DNA from: Linanthus parryae | Lineage: Eukaryota; Streptophyta; Magnoliopsida; Ericales; Polemoniaceae | Direction of reading: 5' to 3' | Length of the DNA: 64,000 bases | NCBI GenBank assembly: GCA_023055425.1 | Contig: JALGPY010000003.1 | Span: 25,045,001 to 25,109,000 of the forward strand | Shown: piece after piece, positions 24,316 to 38,579 of the stretch | Position numbering within the stretch: the first letter of the stretch is position 1 | How the letters are laid out: every line of letters starts with the position of its first letter | Translations under genes and position numbers: made by a program | Notes under the pieces: model-generated | What the model saw: the letters and a program-made list of their open reading frames with translations, nothing else | Told to the model about the DNA's origin: nothing | Databases searched by the model: none

Positions 24316-25770
24316 TCAATGATTTTTTAGATCAACAAACTTGTCAGTTAAAATAGTGTTTTGATCAACTACTTCTTTGACTTGTGATTTCAAAGCTTTG
24401 AATCTACTGTCCAAGGCTTTGAAATTACTGTCAATTTTTAACTTAGTAGCTTCAAAACATTTGTTCTGAAAAACCAAATCTAAATTTTCTTTTGCCTGCT
24501 CATGAACCTTCATTTTCAAAGCATCAATCTCATTCCTGTAACTCTCCTCATTTAAAAACATGCTTTTGAGAATTTCAGGCAACACATCAGAAGGACTAGA
24601 TAAGAGATTTTTCACCATGTCTTCAATTGGCTTCTCAGTGGAATGGTCCTCTTGATGTCCAGCCATTAAACAGAGATTGGCTTGCTCATCATCATAATCT
24701 GAGTCTGAAGAGTCTGAATCACTCCATGAGGCTACCATTGCCTTCTTCCTTCTGTTGTCATTTTCCTTCTTTGAAAATTGTATGTTCTTCTTCTTTTGTG
24801 GACAATCTCTCACCATATGATCTGCATCTCCACATTCATAGCAATTCATAACTTTAGGTTTATATGATTGTGAAGAAGACTTACATTTCTGATCCTTGCT
24901 GGTTGAGGATCTGAACTTTTCTTTGTTGTAATCCTTGTTCTCAGAGTTCCTCTTTTTCTTGAGAATTCTGGCCAAGGCTTTGGAAATCAAGGCTAAGGCT
25001 TCCTCATCATCATCATCATCATCATCCCCTGGTTCAAGGCTTTGGGATTTTTCATTGTCTTTTGCCTTGAGTGCCAGATTATTGATGTTGTCACTCAGTT
25101 CACCATCAACCTCCTTCATAGAGATCTCATGAGTGAGTAACTTTCCTTGCAGATCATCAAGTTCCAAAATGCTTAAATCATGGGCTTCTTCAATAGCAGT
25201 AGTTTTAGGCTCCCATTTGGCTTTAGGCAAGCTTCTGAGAATCTTCTTGACTTTTTCTTCATTTGAGAATATTTTTCCCAAAGACTCCAAGTTGTTCACA
25301 ATATCTGTAATCCTTTTGAATATATCTTTGATGGATTCATCAGAATTCATCTTAAACAGTTCATAGTGCCTCAAAAGGATGTTAATATTTATCTGCTTGA
25401 CTTGGCTAGTTCCTTCATAGGTAATAGTCAACTTATCTCAGATCTCCTTTGCATTTTTGCAGTTGGATATCCTGTTGAACTCACATGCACTAAGAGCACA
25501 ATATAATAAGTTCAAAGCTTTGTAACTTTTCGATACCTTTTCCAGTTGAGTAACTGAAAGATCTTCATCAGGTTTGACAGTTCTAACACCATTGACAGTA
25601 GTATAGAACAGGTTTGGCCCATTCAAAATAATTAACCATAGTTCCATGTCCTGATCTATGATGAACATTTTCATCAATGCCTTCCAATGCACAAAATTAT
25701 CAACACGGAACAGTGGAGGTCAATTAGCTGCCCTTCCCTGTGAGAATCCTACTTCACCTACAAAACTCAA
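24316..25770 (-). pseudogene. Copia gag with nonsense mutation
   Basis: Gag builds the virus-like particle. The N-terminal part (25,770-25,438) has VDNFVHWKALMKMF and LEKVSKSYKALNLLYCALS. It stops at a TGA (25,437-25,435) where relatives have Trp (KEI-stop-DKL), then continues in the same frame (25,431-24,316) through RHYELFKMNSDESIKD, LRSLPKAKWEPKTTAIEEA and an Asp run. The CCHC knuckle CYECGDADHMVRDC follows near 24,845-24,800. Another stop precedes PPLF near 25,720. The tail 24,300-23,900 shows a second knuckle-like CHYCCKIGH. The layout fits SIRE-type gag. Confidence 0.75.
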
Positions 25771-25808
25771 TGTCAAAAGATTTTTAGATCTTTAAACTGT
25801 GATCCAAA

Positions 25809-25820
25809 GCTCTGATACCA
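25809..25820 (-). other. Copia primer-binding site
   Basis: TGGTATCAGAGC on the minus strand is complementary to the 3' end of plant initiator tRNA-Met. It sits two bases inside the right (5') LTR, which starts at 25,823. Confidence 0.85.
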
Positions 25821-27368
25821 ATTGAAAGTGTGTAATGTAGGTGTAAACAGGTATATAAATACTCTAGAAGGGGGGAGGGCTTGAATAGGGTATGCTAGCT
25901 TTTGCCAAAAAAGAAGTTTTTGAAACTTAAGTAGAGCAAACTCTTAATATCTCAAACCTTTGAAAATGATTTGAGAAGTTTAAAGATATAACAGCAAAGT
26001 ATAGAGGCTCCAAAGCGTTGAGACTTGAAAAGGTCCAAAGCTTTGAAACTTCCAATATAAACTGTATGTAAATGCAGCAAAAGTAAATAGCAAGAACAAA
26101 GAGATTTTACAGAGTTCAGTCACAATTGGACCTAGTCTCTGCCTGAGGGATCTAATCCCTCCATGATTCAAACACTACTTCTTATTAATCACCCAGATTT
26201 AGCCCTAGATCTCAATCCTAAGTGCGCTATATTTTTTCTTATCTAGCAAAAAGATCTGCTTAAACAACAGCTATCAGTTAATGAGAAACCTATGCTAGAG
26301 TTGTCTGCTGACAGTTCTGAGTTAACAAATATATTCAATCTCATGAGTATATGAAGTAACTATTATAGATCACACAATAATAGACACTAATCAGCTTGTA
26401 TCAAGTTCTAAGTATCACTGAATCCACCTGCATACGGGAAGATGATTAAAAGAGCATAGCAGTAAAGAGTAACTAGAATATCTCAAAGCTTTAAAGCTTT
26501 GCCTGCTATGTAACACCCCTCAATTCCCGAGTCATCTGTTCCGGACCGGAGAGCCTGGGAGGGTGCTACTCTAAATGAAGCGGTGAGAATCGTGAACAAA
26601 ACATTCCACAATCTTATACATCACAATTTCATAATTGGCTTAAACATAACATTCTGCATACTATTACACAAGATGAGATTAACTAAGAGTTCGATTTATT
26701 TAAGACTGCTATTAGACATTACTTAGTATCGTGATCCCCTTACGCCGAGCTCCCTTCTCCTAGATCTGCGGGGGAAATAAACAAGACCGCAGTTTTTCGA
26801 AAGTCAGCAAAAATGCCGAGTAAGCAAACACCCAATCGTGTAAATAGATGAAGAAGCACATTTACTTTTAAAACAATAAGGAATAAACAAGAATAAGTAA
26901 GAATCATAATTAAAGTGCTATTCTTTGAAGAACTAAGTGCGAACACTTGTAACATATAAAATTCTTCAACTTTATGCCTTGTGTCTCAAACTTCTTCTTA
27001 TAACTCAGAAGGGGAGTATTACTCCCAAACTATTCCTTCTTGCCTTCCAAAACATATCATTTCCTCATAAAACTGCATTATTAACTTGTTGATACGGGGA
27101 AGCTTCTACTACTAGTGCTACCATGACCATAAGTGTAATACCCCGTCTAAATAGCAAGGGTAAAATAGTAATTTTAGAATTTAAATAAGAAATTAACTGA
27201 GAAAAAAAATAAGGCTGGGTATTTCAATTTTACAGCTAAGAAGTTCGAGTGAGATTTTAGGAAACATTATATTAGCAATAATGAATTAATTTTAGAAGGC
27301 TAAAAAGAGATTTTAATTTCAAAATAATATTATGGTAAATTATCGAGTTATATTTGTGTAAAATTTTA

Positions 27369-27477
<109 letters not shown>

Positions 27478-27801
27478 AAATATTAAGACAGCATTCGAGA
27501 ATTAATACGTAGCGTTTCTCAAATCTCAGTTTTAGTTTTACGCGTGTCCGACCACCGCGAAGTAATGTGAGTATGCTACACCAAATCAACTAAACTAGCT
27601 AGTGGTACACTTGCACCCAATCACCTAGGTGGATGGTACAACACCCACACCTTACAATTTCTCCCCAAGGCCACCTCCTTCTTCAAACTTTGCCTTCACG
27701 GCAAATTCATCACCACCGCCCCCAACACCTTCGGGAGGGTTCTCACCGCCTCCTCCTTAGCCACCTCACCAATTAAGTTCTTTGTCCCCAAGAAACCCAG
27801 C

Positions 27802-27811
27802 CTATAAAAGG
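27802..27811 (+). promoter_or_regulatory. Likely LTR TATA box
   Basis: CTATAAAAGG is a strong plant TATA match in the first quarter of the solo LTR, with a C/T-rich transcript leader after it. If active it would drive transcription rightward into the LARD LTR. Activity is not known. Confidence 0.45.
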
Positions 27812-30800
27812 CACTTTCCACCTCTCCTGCTCACCACCAGCCACCCTCCATCACCACAACCGCAGTCATCTCCATCATCACCACCATAACCACCACCTTC
27901 GGCAACAAGAGGAAACCCACCGCTACATGTATATCTCTTCCTCTCTCCCTCCATGTCTCTCCCTGATCTCAGAGAAGAGCAACAACAACAAAAACAGAGG
28001 TGGCAATGGCTACCACTACCACCCCAGCCGCTACCATCACCGACGGTAACTACCAACAAACAAGCAAACCCACCTCAAACTCTCACAACTCTCTGCCCAG
28101 CTCTCTTTAGCACTCCCTGTCTTTCTGTTCTCAGCAACCAGCAGCAGAAGAAGAAGCAGAGTGCAGAAGCCACCAACCCCGCCACTGTCACCATCGGGAA
28201 GCACCACCGAGAGAGACCCACTTTATCTCTCTCTCTCTCTCCCTCCTAGTTGTCTCAGACTCTATATCTCTACCCATCTCTGTTTCGAGCTGAAGGGAGG
28301 CATATGAGCAGCAGCAGCGTGGCAGAGGCCACTGCCGCCACCCCGTCCACCATTTTTGCCGGCCAAACTCCGGCAAGCTCCACCGGAGTGATGTAGCAGC
28401 ACCCACTCTCCTCCTTTGCTTCCAATATGCTCCTAGGAGGCCGACCAACTCTTTGGAGAGATCAAAAAAGGTAGAGAGAAGCCATTAAAGTCAACGCTGA
28501 GCTTCAACTCCGGCGACTCCGAAGTGAGGCTTCGACCCGACTCATATCTTGACGATTTCCGGCCATTTTTGGCCTAGGTACGTGCCATACCTTCTGTTTA
28601 GTTGTTATAAGAAATCAAAATCAAGACTTGGTAGCTAAAATCATGATTAGAGAAGCTAAATCAAGATTTTGTTGAAAAGGGGGTTAAAGTGTATTTTTGA
28701 GAAATGCTATAACATGACATGGGGGGGCTGTTTTGTATTTTCAGAAACTAAAAGGTGGACTAGAGTCTTTTAACTCAAACTGTTTTGGGAGGAATTGGGG
28801 TATTGGTTGACTTTTAATATAGCTTGGGGTTTATGTGTCTTTTAATTAAACTACACACTTTTCGTCAAAATCATAATTTTGGATTAACAATAATTTCTAA
28901 AAATAGTAGTTTTCGTCCTCGTCTCGGAAATTTGATTCGGGTAAAAGAAATAGTAAACGGGTCGTTTGTTAAAAATTATAATAGAAACTTTTTTGCTAAA
29001 AACTTGTAATAAACAATGTTTAATCACTTAGCTTATAAAATTAGTTGCAAACTTGTAAAATCAGACTTTTCACTAGTTCTAAATATTATAGTATCGTGTA
29101 AAGTTTTCTTAAAACATAGTAGTCAAAATATCATTTTCGAAATGGTTTTTAAATATAAATTTGCGTTAGTTCTCATTTTTATCTCTTATGAGATAACTAC
29201 TTTAATTAGATAATCACTTTTAGATAATAATAATATTAATAGCAATAATAGTGACGATTAATAGTCGCTTAGAAACAGATGCTTTGTTTATATAGCTTCG
29301 ACAATAAGCTAATATAACTAGAAGAAATACGATATTCAATTATCAAGAGGGGATTGGGTTTATCTAAAGACTAGATAGTACTATCGATAGAATTTGTAGC
29401 GTTATATTTGGACTTGTGATTGAATAAGAAAATATAATGTATAAGTCACAGGTTTGTAGACGACGACAGAGTACATTTGCAGGAGCTCTTACGTGCTAGT
29501 TGCTACGGAAGTAAAGTAAGTGAACATGCCAAGCCTTGCGTGACAAGCTCCTTCCGTGTCACCAGATGATTTAATAATTGTCTCGAAAAGTGTTTGTTAT
29601 TTATTTATTTATATGTTTATTTCAGTTTTCCTTACATTTTAAAGAAGTTGTTTTGCTTGAAATTGTCACACGAGAAATTATAATAATGCGTAATTAACTT
29701 AAAGTGGAAAGATTTGTACGGGAGAAGCGTATTATTGCCGTGTTGACTTTGTTCACTCGGCCTGTGATTAGATTGGTCGTGTTGGCTTCGTCCACTCGAC
29801 CCGTTTTTATTTTAACCCGGTCGCAACCTGCCGGGTCGCTCCATGTACTCGCCTCTCTGGCCGCGAGGAGTCTTAGGGGGGGGTGCCGGCACTTAAGGTC
29901 ATGGCTGCTAGTGATAGTATAGTAGATTCTTCCCCGTAGCAACACAGTTAATAATACAGTTTCTATGAGATTTGGATATTTAAGAAAGAGAAGAAGAAAG
30001 AGATTGGGACTAATCATCCCCGTTTGAAAGATGAGAAAGGAAGATCAAAAGAAAGAGATTTTGATAAGTGTTCTTACTGGATGCATCAGGTTCCCTTCTT
30101 ACAGTTTTACAGTTATATTTGAGTTCCCGATTTACTTTGCAAATTTACAGTTTTATTTCCTCTGTATATTTATTGTGAAAAGAAAGTTATGCTTCGTCTT
30201 CCGTTTTACGAGCTTGGGTGTCACTTACTCAGTATTTCCATGCTGACTTTGAAAACTGCGGTTCATGTTTCCTTCCCACCGCAGGTTTAGGAGCTGAAGA
30301 CTAAGGTGTAGCTGGGTACGAGACTCACATAGTTGAATTTCACCACGAATGGAATACAGTCTATTTAGCAAGAATAATGTAATAGTTTCGGAAACGCTTG
30401 TGTAATATCTAGAGACTTTTGTAATGATTAATATTGTGTAACAAATAAAGAAGTTGGGATGTTATGCTTTTGATTTCCGCCGTTACATTTAGCATCGCCC
30501 TCCCGGTCTTGTCCGAGCCGGATAAGGGGTTGTTGCAATAAGTGTCGACACCGCCCTAAGACATCACGCGGACAGAGAGGTAAGCACATGGAGCGACCCG
30601 ACTGGTTGCGACAGGATCACAAACATATAAGTAACCAAATACAATTCAGCTGCACAACTCTTTCTACTTTACGTAATTATGCATTATTACTTTCAGGTGT
30701 GTTTCCAAAGAAAACATTTGTTGACAAGCAAAGCAAGCTTTCAAGTAAGATACATAAAACGAGCATTCATTGCATAAAACAAGCATTCATTTTGAGACGT

Positions 30801-33160
30801 GATAAAATAGAATCACAATTTCGACACAAAAGAAGCTTGGGCTCTAGGCTTGGCATGTTTACTCACATCTAGTAGCAACAGCAATACCAAGAATTAGCTC
30901 CTACAGGTAGACGTAGCCTTCGTCTACGAACTCGTCGCCTACAGATTATAATTCCTAATCAATCACAAATCTTCAACTTGTACGTATGATGCTACTATGC
31001 GATGAATGTTCTAATTATTGGGGAAACATTCTTATTCTATTTTCAAGTCAACCCCAAAACCCTTCAATATTTATTAAATTAAATTTCAAAAAAGTTATGT
31101 GAGATGTGCTTTTATTTCCCTATGAATAAAGTGAGAATTTATAATATCTAGATTAATGATTGTGAAATATTTTTGTACAAAAAAAAACTCTTATTCAATT
31201 AGGCGCACCCTTTACCATAGTCACTATAATCATAAGTATTCGAAACTAAGAAGCATCATCCAAAAAAAAATAGTTTAATTCAATCTAATAAGTAAAATAT
31301 TTATTGCTCATTTAGAAAATTTCTAAAATAATACTTCTTCATAAACTTTCCATAAAAATGACTTATAACTAATTAATTGAGACCAATTTTTCAAGTTATA
31401 AAAACATCATCTTGTGACTTATATTACTAGAGTAGTTGTACATATTCATTTAAATCAACCAATGTATTACGTGGTAACTAAATACCTCATTTACCATTAC
31501 TTGTAAAGTTGTAGATAAAAAAATTATACTTATATAATAGTATCATAGCCAAATTGCATAAATGTTATCATCTTAAATAATTCTACAAGAGTATGTTTAT
31601 ATATATGTGTGTGTGTGCGTGTGTATTAAGAAATACTAATTTTAATTGATTGTTAAACAACTATTAAATTTATTTATAAAATCAGATTGTGTAAACTATA
31701 ACAAGATCCCCAAGCTTTTATGAATAGATACTTTTAGCTAACATCAACAACTTTAATTAGTTTAGGTAATGACAATTTTTACCCCTAAATAGTATGTAAC
31801 TATATATATATATATATATGTTTGTTTGTATGTTTGTACATAGTCAAATATGATTATCTAGGCGACTTATATGGTAAATAAGTGATTATAATTGATAGTA
31901 TAACCTTAGTTAACAATTCGACAACAAAAACTACAATTTCATATTTTTCAGTCGATATAACTGATATTAAAAAACATTTACCTCCCCCATGATTTTAGAA
32001 AATACACTCAGTACCTCTAAATGTTATTTAATTAAACTAATATGATGCACTTATGCCCTTAGGTATATTACACCTAGCTCCCCCCAAAGTTGCATATCAT
32101 GCATGAACAACCCCCAAAAGTTCTTAAACATTTCATTCATGCCATCTTCTTCATATGTAAGTTTACCCAACATGAGTTCTAGGTATTAAGACTTGGTTTT
32201 GATGATTATAAACGAACTAAGAGTGGGTTAAGAGCTTACCCACACGAAAAAAGAAGAAAAATGGTTTGGGAGTGAGTTGGGTCGGGTCTCCCGTCGGTGG
32301 GTTCGACGGTGGTGATGGGCGCTGGTGATTCTAGCCACCTTGGCTACGTTTGAGTGGCTTTAAGGGGTCCTTGGAGGCTCAAGAACGTGGAGGAACAGCC
32401 GGTGATGGGATGGGTGTCACCGGTGTCTTGGTGGTGGAGCTCGTTGCCATCGTTAATGGCGGCGGTGGTGTTGTGGGTTGCGGCCTACGCCGCCGTTGCT
32501 TCTCTCTATTCTCGGCAGTGGGAGATAGAGAGGTTGGGGGAGGTGGAGAGAGGTTATTTTCTTGGAAGAAAATAAGAGAAGTGGTGGTGGTGGTGTCGTA
32601 GGTGGTGATGGAGGTGAAGTTGGTGATGGTGTTTGTTGTTGTTAGTGTTGCCTTAAATAGAGAAATGTACGAATCATGAAGAGGTTTACGTGGGAGAGGA
32701 AGAAGCAAAGAGTTGGACAAGTGGGAGGAGGAGAATTAAGGTGTTGGACAAGTGGTGGGGAGGGTCACGTGGAAGATGGGAAGGAAGAACAAGTGTTGTG
32801 GGAGTTTCTCATTGAGGGTGTACGTGGGAGAGGATAAGTGTTGGGTGAAAAATATTTTAAAGTAAAGTGTTGGGGAGGACAAAATTTTCAAGAGGTAGGT
32901 TTCAAAAATATTTGCATACTTTAAGTTATGTAAAAGACAACTACAACCCCCTACATGTAAAAATATTTGCATACTTTTAATTGCCTAAACTACACTAACC
33001 TCCCCAAACGTATTCAACTTAGTTTCTAACTCTTCTAACTACATTTACCTCCCCACTCTTTAATTTTGTTAGTTTATAACTTTTGAAAACTACAATTAAA
33101 ACCTTCAAACTCTATAAAAATCACTAAGTTACCCTCTTATATAAAAATCGGAGTATCACA

Positions 33161-33175
33161 TCCTTCCCCCCTTAA
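33161..33175 (-). other. LARD polypurine tract
   Basis: On the minus strand AAGGGGGGAAGGA lies directly before the left (3') LTR, whose minus-strand start is TGTGATACTCCG. Confidence 0.75.
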
Positions 33176-36100
33176 ACGCAGCTCCGTCCTCGAAGCTTAA
33201 ACTAAATACCCAACCAATGACTTAAAAACATTTAGTGTCATTATGTATAACCATCATATAAGGTATGGTATGCAATCGGGTGATTACTTTACACGTTGAA
33301 ATGTGTTGATACTTAATGTGTTGGCATGACGGGGTTATGGTACGAAATTTCAAAGGGCTACATCCTCTCCCCCTTAGGAGAGTGACGTACCCGGAACTCA
33401 ACTTACCTTGTTCTTGATCTCGGGTCGGATATCGAGACGTATCTGTCTCGGAACTAATAATATAGAATTGTGTCTACCTTCCTAACTGAGTTGAGCCATG
33501 GATTTTAAAGTATCCTCATCCTACGACTGAATAGTATAACACTTTAAAATAGTGGATAAGTAAACGAGCATTTCATACCCCTAAATAACTTTTTAGTGAC
33601 ATAACTCCAATGACGAATCACACCACCTACCTCGATCTTTAATCTGTACCCTAATTTAGTAGATAAAGCCTAATCATGCCCAACGACGATAGTACTGAAA
33701 TTAAAACATCCCAAAATATCAATAAACTTCTAAGGCCACCTAAAAAGCCTAATTGTTATGATATGTGGTCCATAACTTACCTCAATAAAATCCAGTGGTA
33801 ATTTTAAGAATATAGCGAACAAAACCTCATGGTAATACGATCCTCTTACTCTTAGGAACCTACCAATTGACCCAAAATATACGATGTGGCCCAAGAATCA
33901 TAAAATTCCACGGTGAATAAGTAGAGATAACACGATATCGAAGGCCAAACTCCAAGCAATTCATTAAGATATCCGTAATATTCGCAAACCGTTACTTAAA
34001 TCAAACCTTATTGGAAAATCAAAGACCATGTCATTAATAAAAAGACTTCAAATAGAACTTATGTGAAGAGTATATGATATAAGGATGGGAGACTTGACTA
34101 CCCAGACATATCATCATGTTACATAACTCCAAGCAGTTCTATAATAACTTACTAGTCCACACAATAATGAGAATTCTCGACCATATCAATAACCAAATTC
34201 ATCCATGGTTCCTTTTGTCGTGTTTCTATTTCTATAGAGATTTGTTCCTTAGCTCATGATTCCGAACCCTAAGATTATCTTGTGGTAAGTTGACTCTGAT
34301 TTGGGTTATCCCCTGTCTCGTAATACTAGAAATTCTGACAGGATTTGCGTTTCCAAGGATGTTTGATTTATGACTCTTCCTAATGTTGTGAAAGTGTGCT
34401 CTATCGGCTTTGCTTCCTACAGTATGAACTAGTGCATCCCTTCTTAGTCTATCATTGATACAGGTAAAAGATAACATAACATATAAGATGAAGATAAGGA
34501 TATAATATAGCACGTTGATCACTATCACAATCATTGTTAAAGTACAATCAACTAAGCATGAGATTTTCACGTAACTTATTCTACTACACATATTTCCTCT
34601 TCTTTGAAAACTAACATTGGCCCATTCAGGCAACTATATCGTGAATCTATCATGATGTCATGCCAAAATCTCAAATTAATTTCTTCAAGCAAGCCTTTCC
34701 AGCTAGAACATTATCATAATCTCAGCAATATATCAACATAATGCACATCATGCTTTGCCTTTTCTTAAATATTCATACTAGCATTCTGACAATTCATATA
34801 AACATGTAATCATTTCTCTGAAACATATTCAAACTAATAGGGGACTTAACTCTAGAGCTAGTCATTTGTGCAATTTAGTACATATAAAAAACTATATACT
34901 TTTTTTCCATTCACATGATCGTTACTCATAGGCTTCTACCTAGTGTTCGAATCAAACTCCAAACTAAGAATTGAATTTATAACATCACCCAGACGAAATT
35001 TGTTACTTGCCTTATTAACGTAGGTTCATAATAATTCGATAAAATAACTTGAAAAACAAATTGACCTCATGCCGGTAACAAATCTCCAAACATTAAGCTA
35101 TAATAGGTCTCCAATTCATAACACGGACACCAAACTTTCTTAGCATTTTTTTTTGTAACTGATATCATTATCTCCCTTAAGTTCACACCCAAAATCATAA
35201 GCTAAACACCGCGAAGTTGAAGAATGTATAACACTTTCTCCAATCCCAACAAAATGTTAAAACCTTATGGTGACATACCCGAAACATATTACTTTTAAAG
35301 ACAGTACATATCTGAACACATCCTTACCGTAGACAATGATATTTTAATAACGTCCTAAGTATGCAGTAGCATCGGAGATAGTTAGCTAATATAAGAAACT
35401 TTTAAATTCTCCCCTTAGTAGAAAACACCTCCCAAGTAGATGCCATGAAATATATTCCAAATATGAAATTCCAATATGTTTAAAACCTTCAAATAATCTC
35501 CAGGACAAAACTTTAACTTTAAGATGACACCAAATGCGCAGCTTCATAAACCTCACTAGATCTGTCATACGATGTACTCGAGTCTTGTGGATGATTATCG
35601 GTGATCCAGCAGGGTTTAATCTACAGTTAAACATCAGTATTCCTAAGCGTGTCATATACTCCATAACCAAATTGATATCCGATCCCCAAATAATGATAGG
35701 GTAACCAGCTTTCAAGTGACTCCTAAAGTTTGAATAGATTAGTATCCTAGAAGATCCCAAATATTTTATGACAATCCAGACTATTATTGTCTCCCGAGTA
35801 CAATTCATAGAGAAGTAGAACCCAATTATCAAAATCCTCCAATAACCTAAGTGGTAAATGAATCAAACTTAACGGGTAAGCTTGTAGTTGCTTGTCTCAG
35901 GTGAGGGTGGGTGAGAACTTCCTCGACCGTTTCTAAGATAAACTATCTTTGATCGCCATAAATAGCTCATTCTTGACCCCTAACTCCAAACTATCACCCC
36001 AACCAGTACCCCTAGTATGTCATCAAAGTCTTCACAAATCTAGTTAACGAATATGTGGTTTACTATTCAAATATCTTAACATTTCTTATGCTTCTCAAAC

Positions 36101-36840
36101 CCAAAATTTCCAATGGTCGAAACCGATACTCTACCTTAAAGTTTTTATAAGAGTTTCGTACCCTAGCAATATTAACATCAAGCGAATGATCACTCCATAT
36201 GGTTATTTTTCTGAGCCGTTTGTTCTTGTCGAATCTTCCTAGCGTAGTACTGTAGCGGACCATCAGTCATATTCCTATGCCATCCCCTATTGTTTTATCC
36301 TATCACAATTTCAGGGATTCAAATAAATCATCTCATAAAATGCACAATTATTAGTCAATATGTCACAAGTGTTCCATATAAAGTATCATTTATCACAAAA
36401 ATATCGGAACCTGCAACATTTAATTATTCTCAGTGATACACATGTGGCTCCTCTTTTCAAATTAATCAGCATATTATCCGTAAGCTAGAATCTGTTCTCC
36501 ACATTTTATAATTTCTATTTTACATCTTGGGAGTAACACTTGTCACTGATACTCATATAATTTGTCCCCTTATATAGAACATGATTCATAATCAAGAATC
36601 TAATTCAGGTAACCAATACTTCTCATTGTCTATCAAAGGGATAACATTTGTCAGTTAATCTATCAATAATGAATTCCTCAAATCAAACTAAAGAACAACA
36701 TCAAAGGATGAGGGTGGGTCAGACAATAAGTCAGATACGTCGGCTACCTGTATCCCGATCGGATTTTCCAATTTTAGATTTTTTTACCATAAATTCATTT
36801 CATATAACCCTACAGGTTTTAATTCTCTTTTGGATTGCCT

Positions 36841-36852
36841 GCTCTGATACCA
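36841..36852 (-). other. LARD primer-binding site
   Basis: TGGTATCAGAGC on the minus strand matches initiator tRNA-Met and lies two bases inside the right (5') LTR that begins at 36,855. Its presence in a gene-less element indicates that it was competent as a template. Confidence 0.85.
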
Positions 36853-36854
36853 CA

Positions 36855-38548
36855 TGTAACACCCCTCGATTCCCGAGCCATCCGTTCCGAACCGGAGAGC
36901 CCGAGAGGGTGCTACTCTAAATGAAGCGGTGAGAATCGTGAACAAAACATTCCACAATCTTATACATTACAATCTCATAATTGGCTTAAACATAACATTC
37001 TGCATAATATTACACAAGATGAGATTAACTAAGAGTTCGATTTATTTAAGACTACTATTAGACATTACGTAATACCGTGATCCCCTTACGCCGAGCTCCC
37101 TTCTCCTAGATCTGCGGGGGAAATAAACAAGACCGCATTTTTTCGAAAGTCAGCAAGAAATGCTGAGTAAGCAAACACCCAATCGTGTAAACAGATGAAG
37201 AAGCCCATTTACTTTTAAAACAATAAGGAATAAACAAGAATAAGTAAGAATCATAATTAAAGTGCTATTCTTTGAAGAAATAAGTGCGAACACTTGTAAC
37301 ATATAAAATTCTTGAACTTTATGCCTTGTGTCTCAAACTTCTTCTTATAACTCAAAAGAGGAGTATTACTCCCAAGCTATTCCTTCTTGACTTCCAAAAC
37401 ATATCATTTCCTCAGAGAACTTCATTATTAACTTGTTGATACGAGGAAGCTTCTACTAATAGTGCTACCATGACCATAAGTGTCGACACCCCCCTAAGAC
37501 ATCACGCGGTCAGAGAGGTAAGTACATGGAGCGACCCGGCAAGTTGCGACCGGATCACAAACATATAAGTAACCAAATACAATTCCGCTGCACAACTCTT
37601 TCTACTTTACGTTATTATGCATTATTACTTTCATGTGTGTTTCCAAAGAAAACATTTGTTGACAAGCAAAGCAAGCTTTCAAGTAAGATACATAAAACGA
37701 GCATTCATTGCATAAAACAAGCATTCATTTTGAGACGTGATAAAATAGAATCACAATTTCGACACAAAAGAAGCTTGGGCTCTAGGCTTGGCATGTTTAC
37801 TCACCTCTAGTTGCAACAACAATACCAAGAACTAGCTCCTACAAGTAGACGTAGCCTTCGTCTACGAACTCGTCGCCTAAAAATTATAATTCCTAATCAA
37901 TCACAAATTTTCAACTAGACGTATGATGCAATTATGCGATGAATATGTTCAAATTATTGGGTGAAACTTCTTATTCTATTTTCAAGTCAACCCCAAAACC
38001 CTTCTATATTTATTAAATTAAATTTCAAGAAAATTATGTGAGATGTGCTTTTATTTCCCTATGAATAAAGCGACAATTTATAATATCTAGATAAATAATT
38101 GTGAAAGATTTTTGTACAAAAAAAGACTCTTATTCAATTAGGCACACCCTTTACCATAACCCCTATAATCATAAGTATTTGGAACTAAGCAGTAGCATCC
38201 AAAAAAAAAATTAGTTCAATCTAATAAGTAAAATAATTATTCCTCATTTAGAAAATTTCTAAAAGAATACTTCTTCATAAACTTTCCATAAAAATGACTT
38301 ATAGCTATGTAACTGTGACCAATTTTTCAAGTTATATAAACATCATCTTGTGAGTTATATTACTAGAGTAGTTGTACATATTCATTTAAATCAACCAATG
38401 TATTACTTTGTAACTAAAAATCTCATTCACCATTCACTTGTAAAGCTGTAGATAAAAAGATTTTACTTATATAATAGTATCGTAGCCAAATTGCATAAAT
38501 GTTCTCATCTTAAATAATTCTACAAGATTATGTTTTTATATATATGTG

Positions 38549-38579
<31 letters not shown>

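Larger units (their letters stand above)
33161..36854 (-). other. LARD interior, no gene recognised
   Basis: Between the LTRs the sequence is AT-rich. Only short open frames of up to about 150 codons occur on either strand, and their translations show no gag knuckle, protease, RT, RNase H, integrase or chromodomain motif. It is either a very decayed interior or a non-coding carrier region. Confidence 0.55.

Noticed and set aside
30588..30872. Open frame conserved at 37,526-37,810
   Set aside because: The two sites are the paired LTRs of one element, so conservation reflects duplication at insertion, not coding constraint. The same applies to 32,350-32,601 and 39,309-39,533.
34232..36263. Possible gag-pol in the LARD interior
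   Set aside because: Minus-strand open frames at 34,232-34,633, 35,386-35,832 and 36,063-36,263 show no knuckle, DSG, YVDD-like or integrase motifs on inspection.
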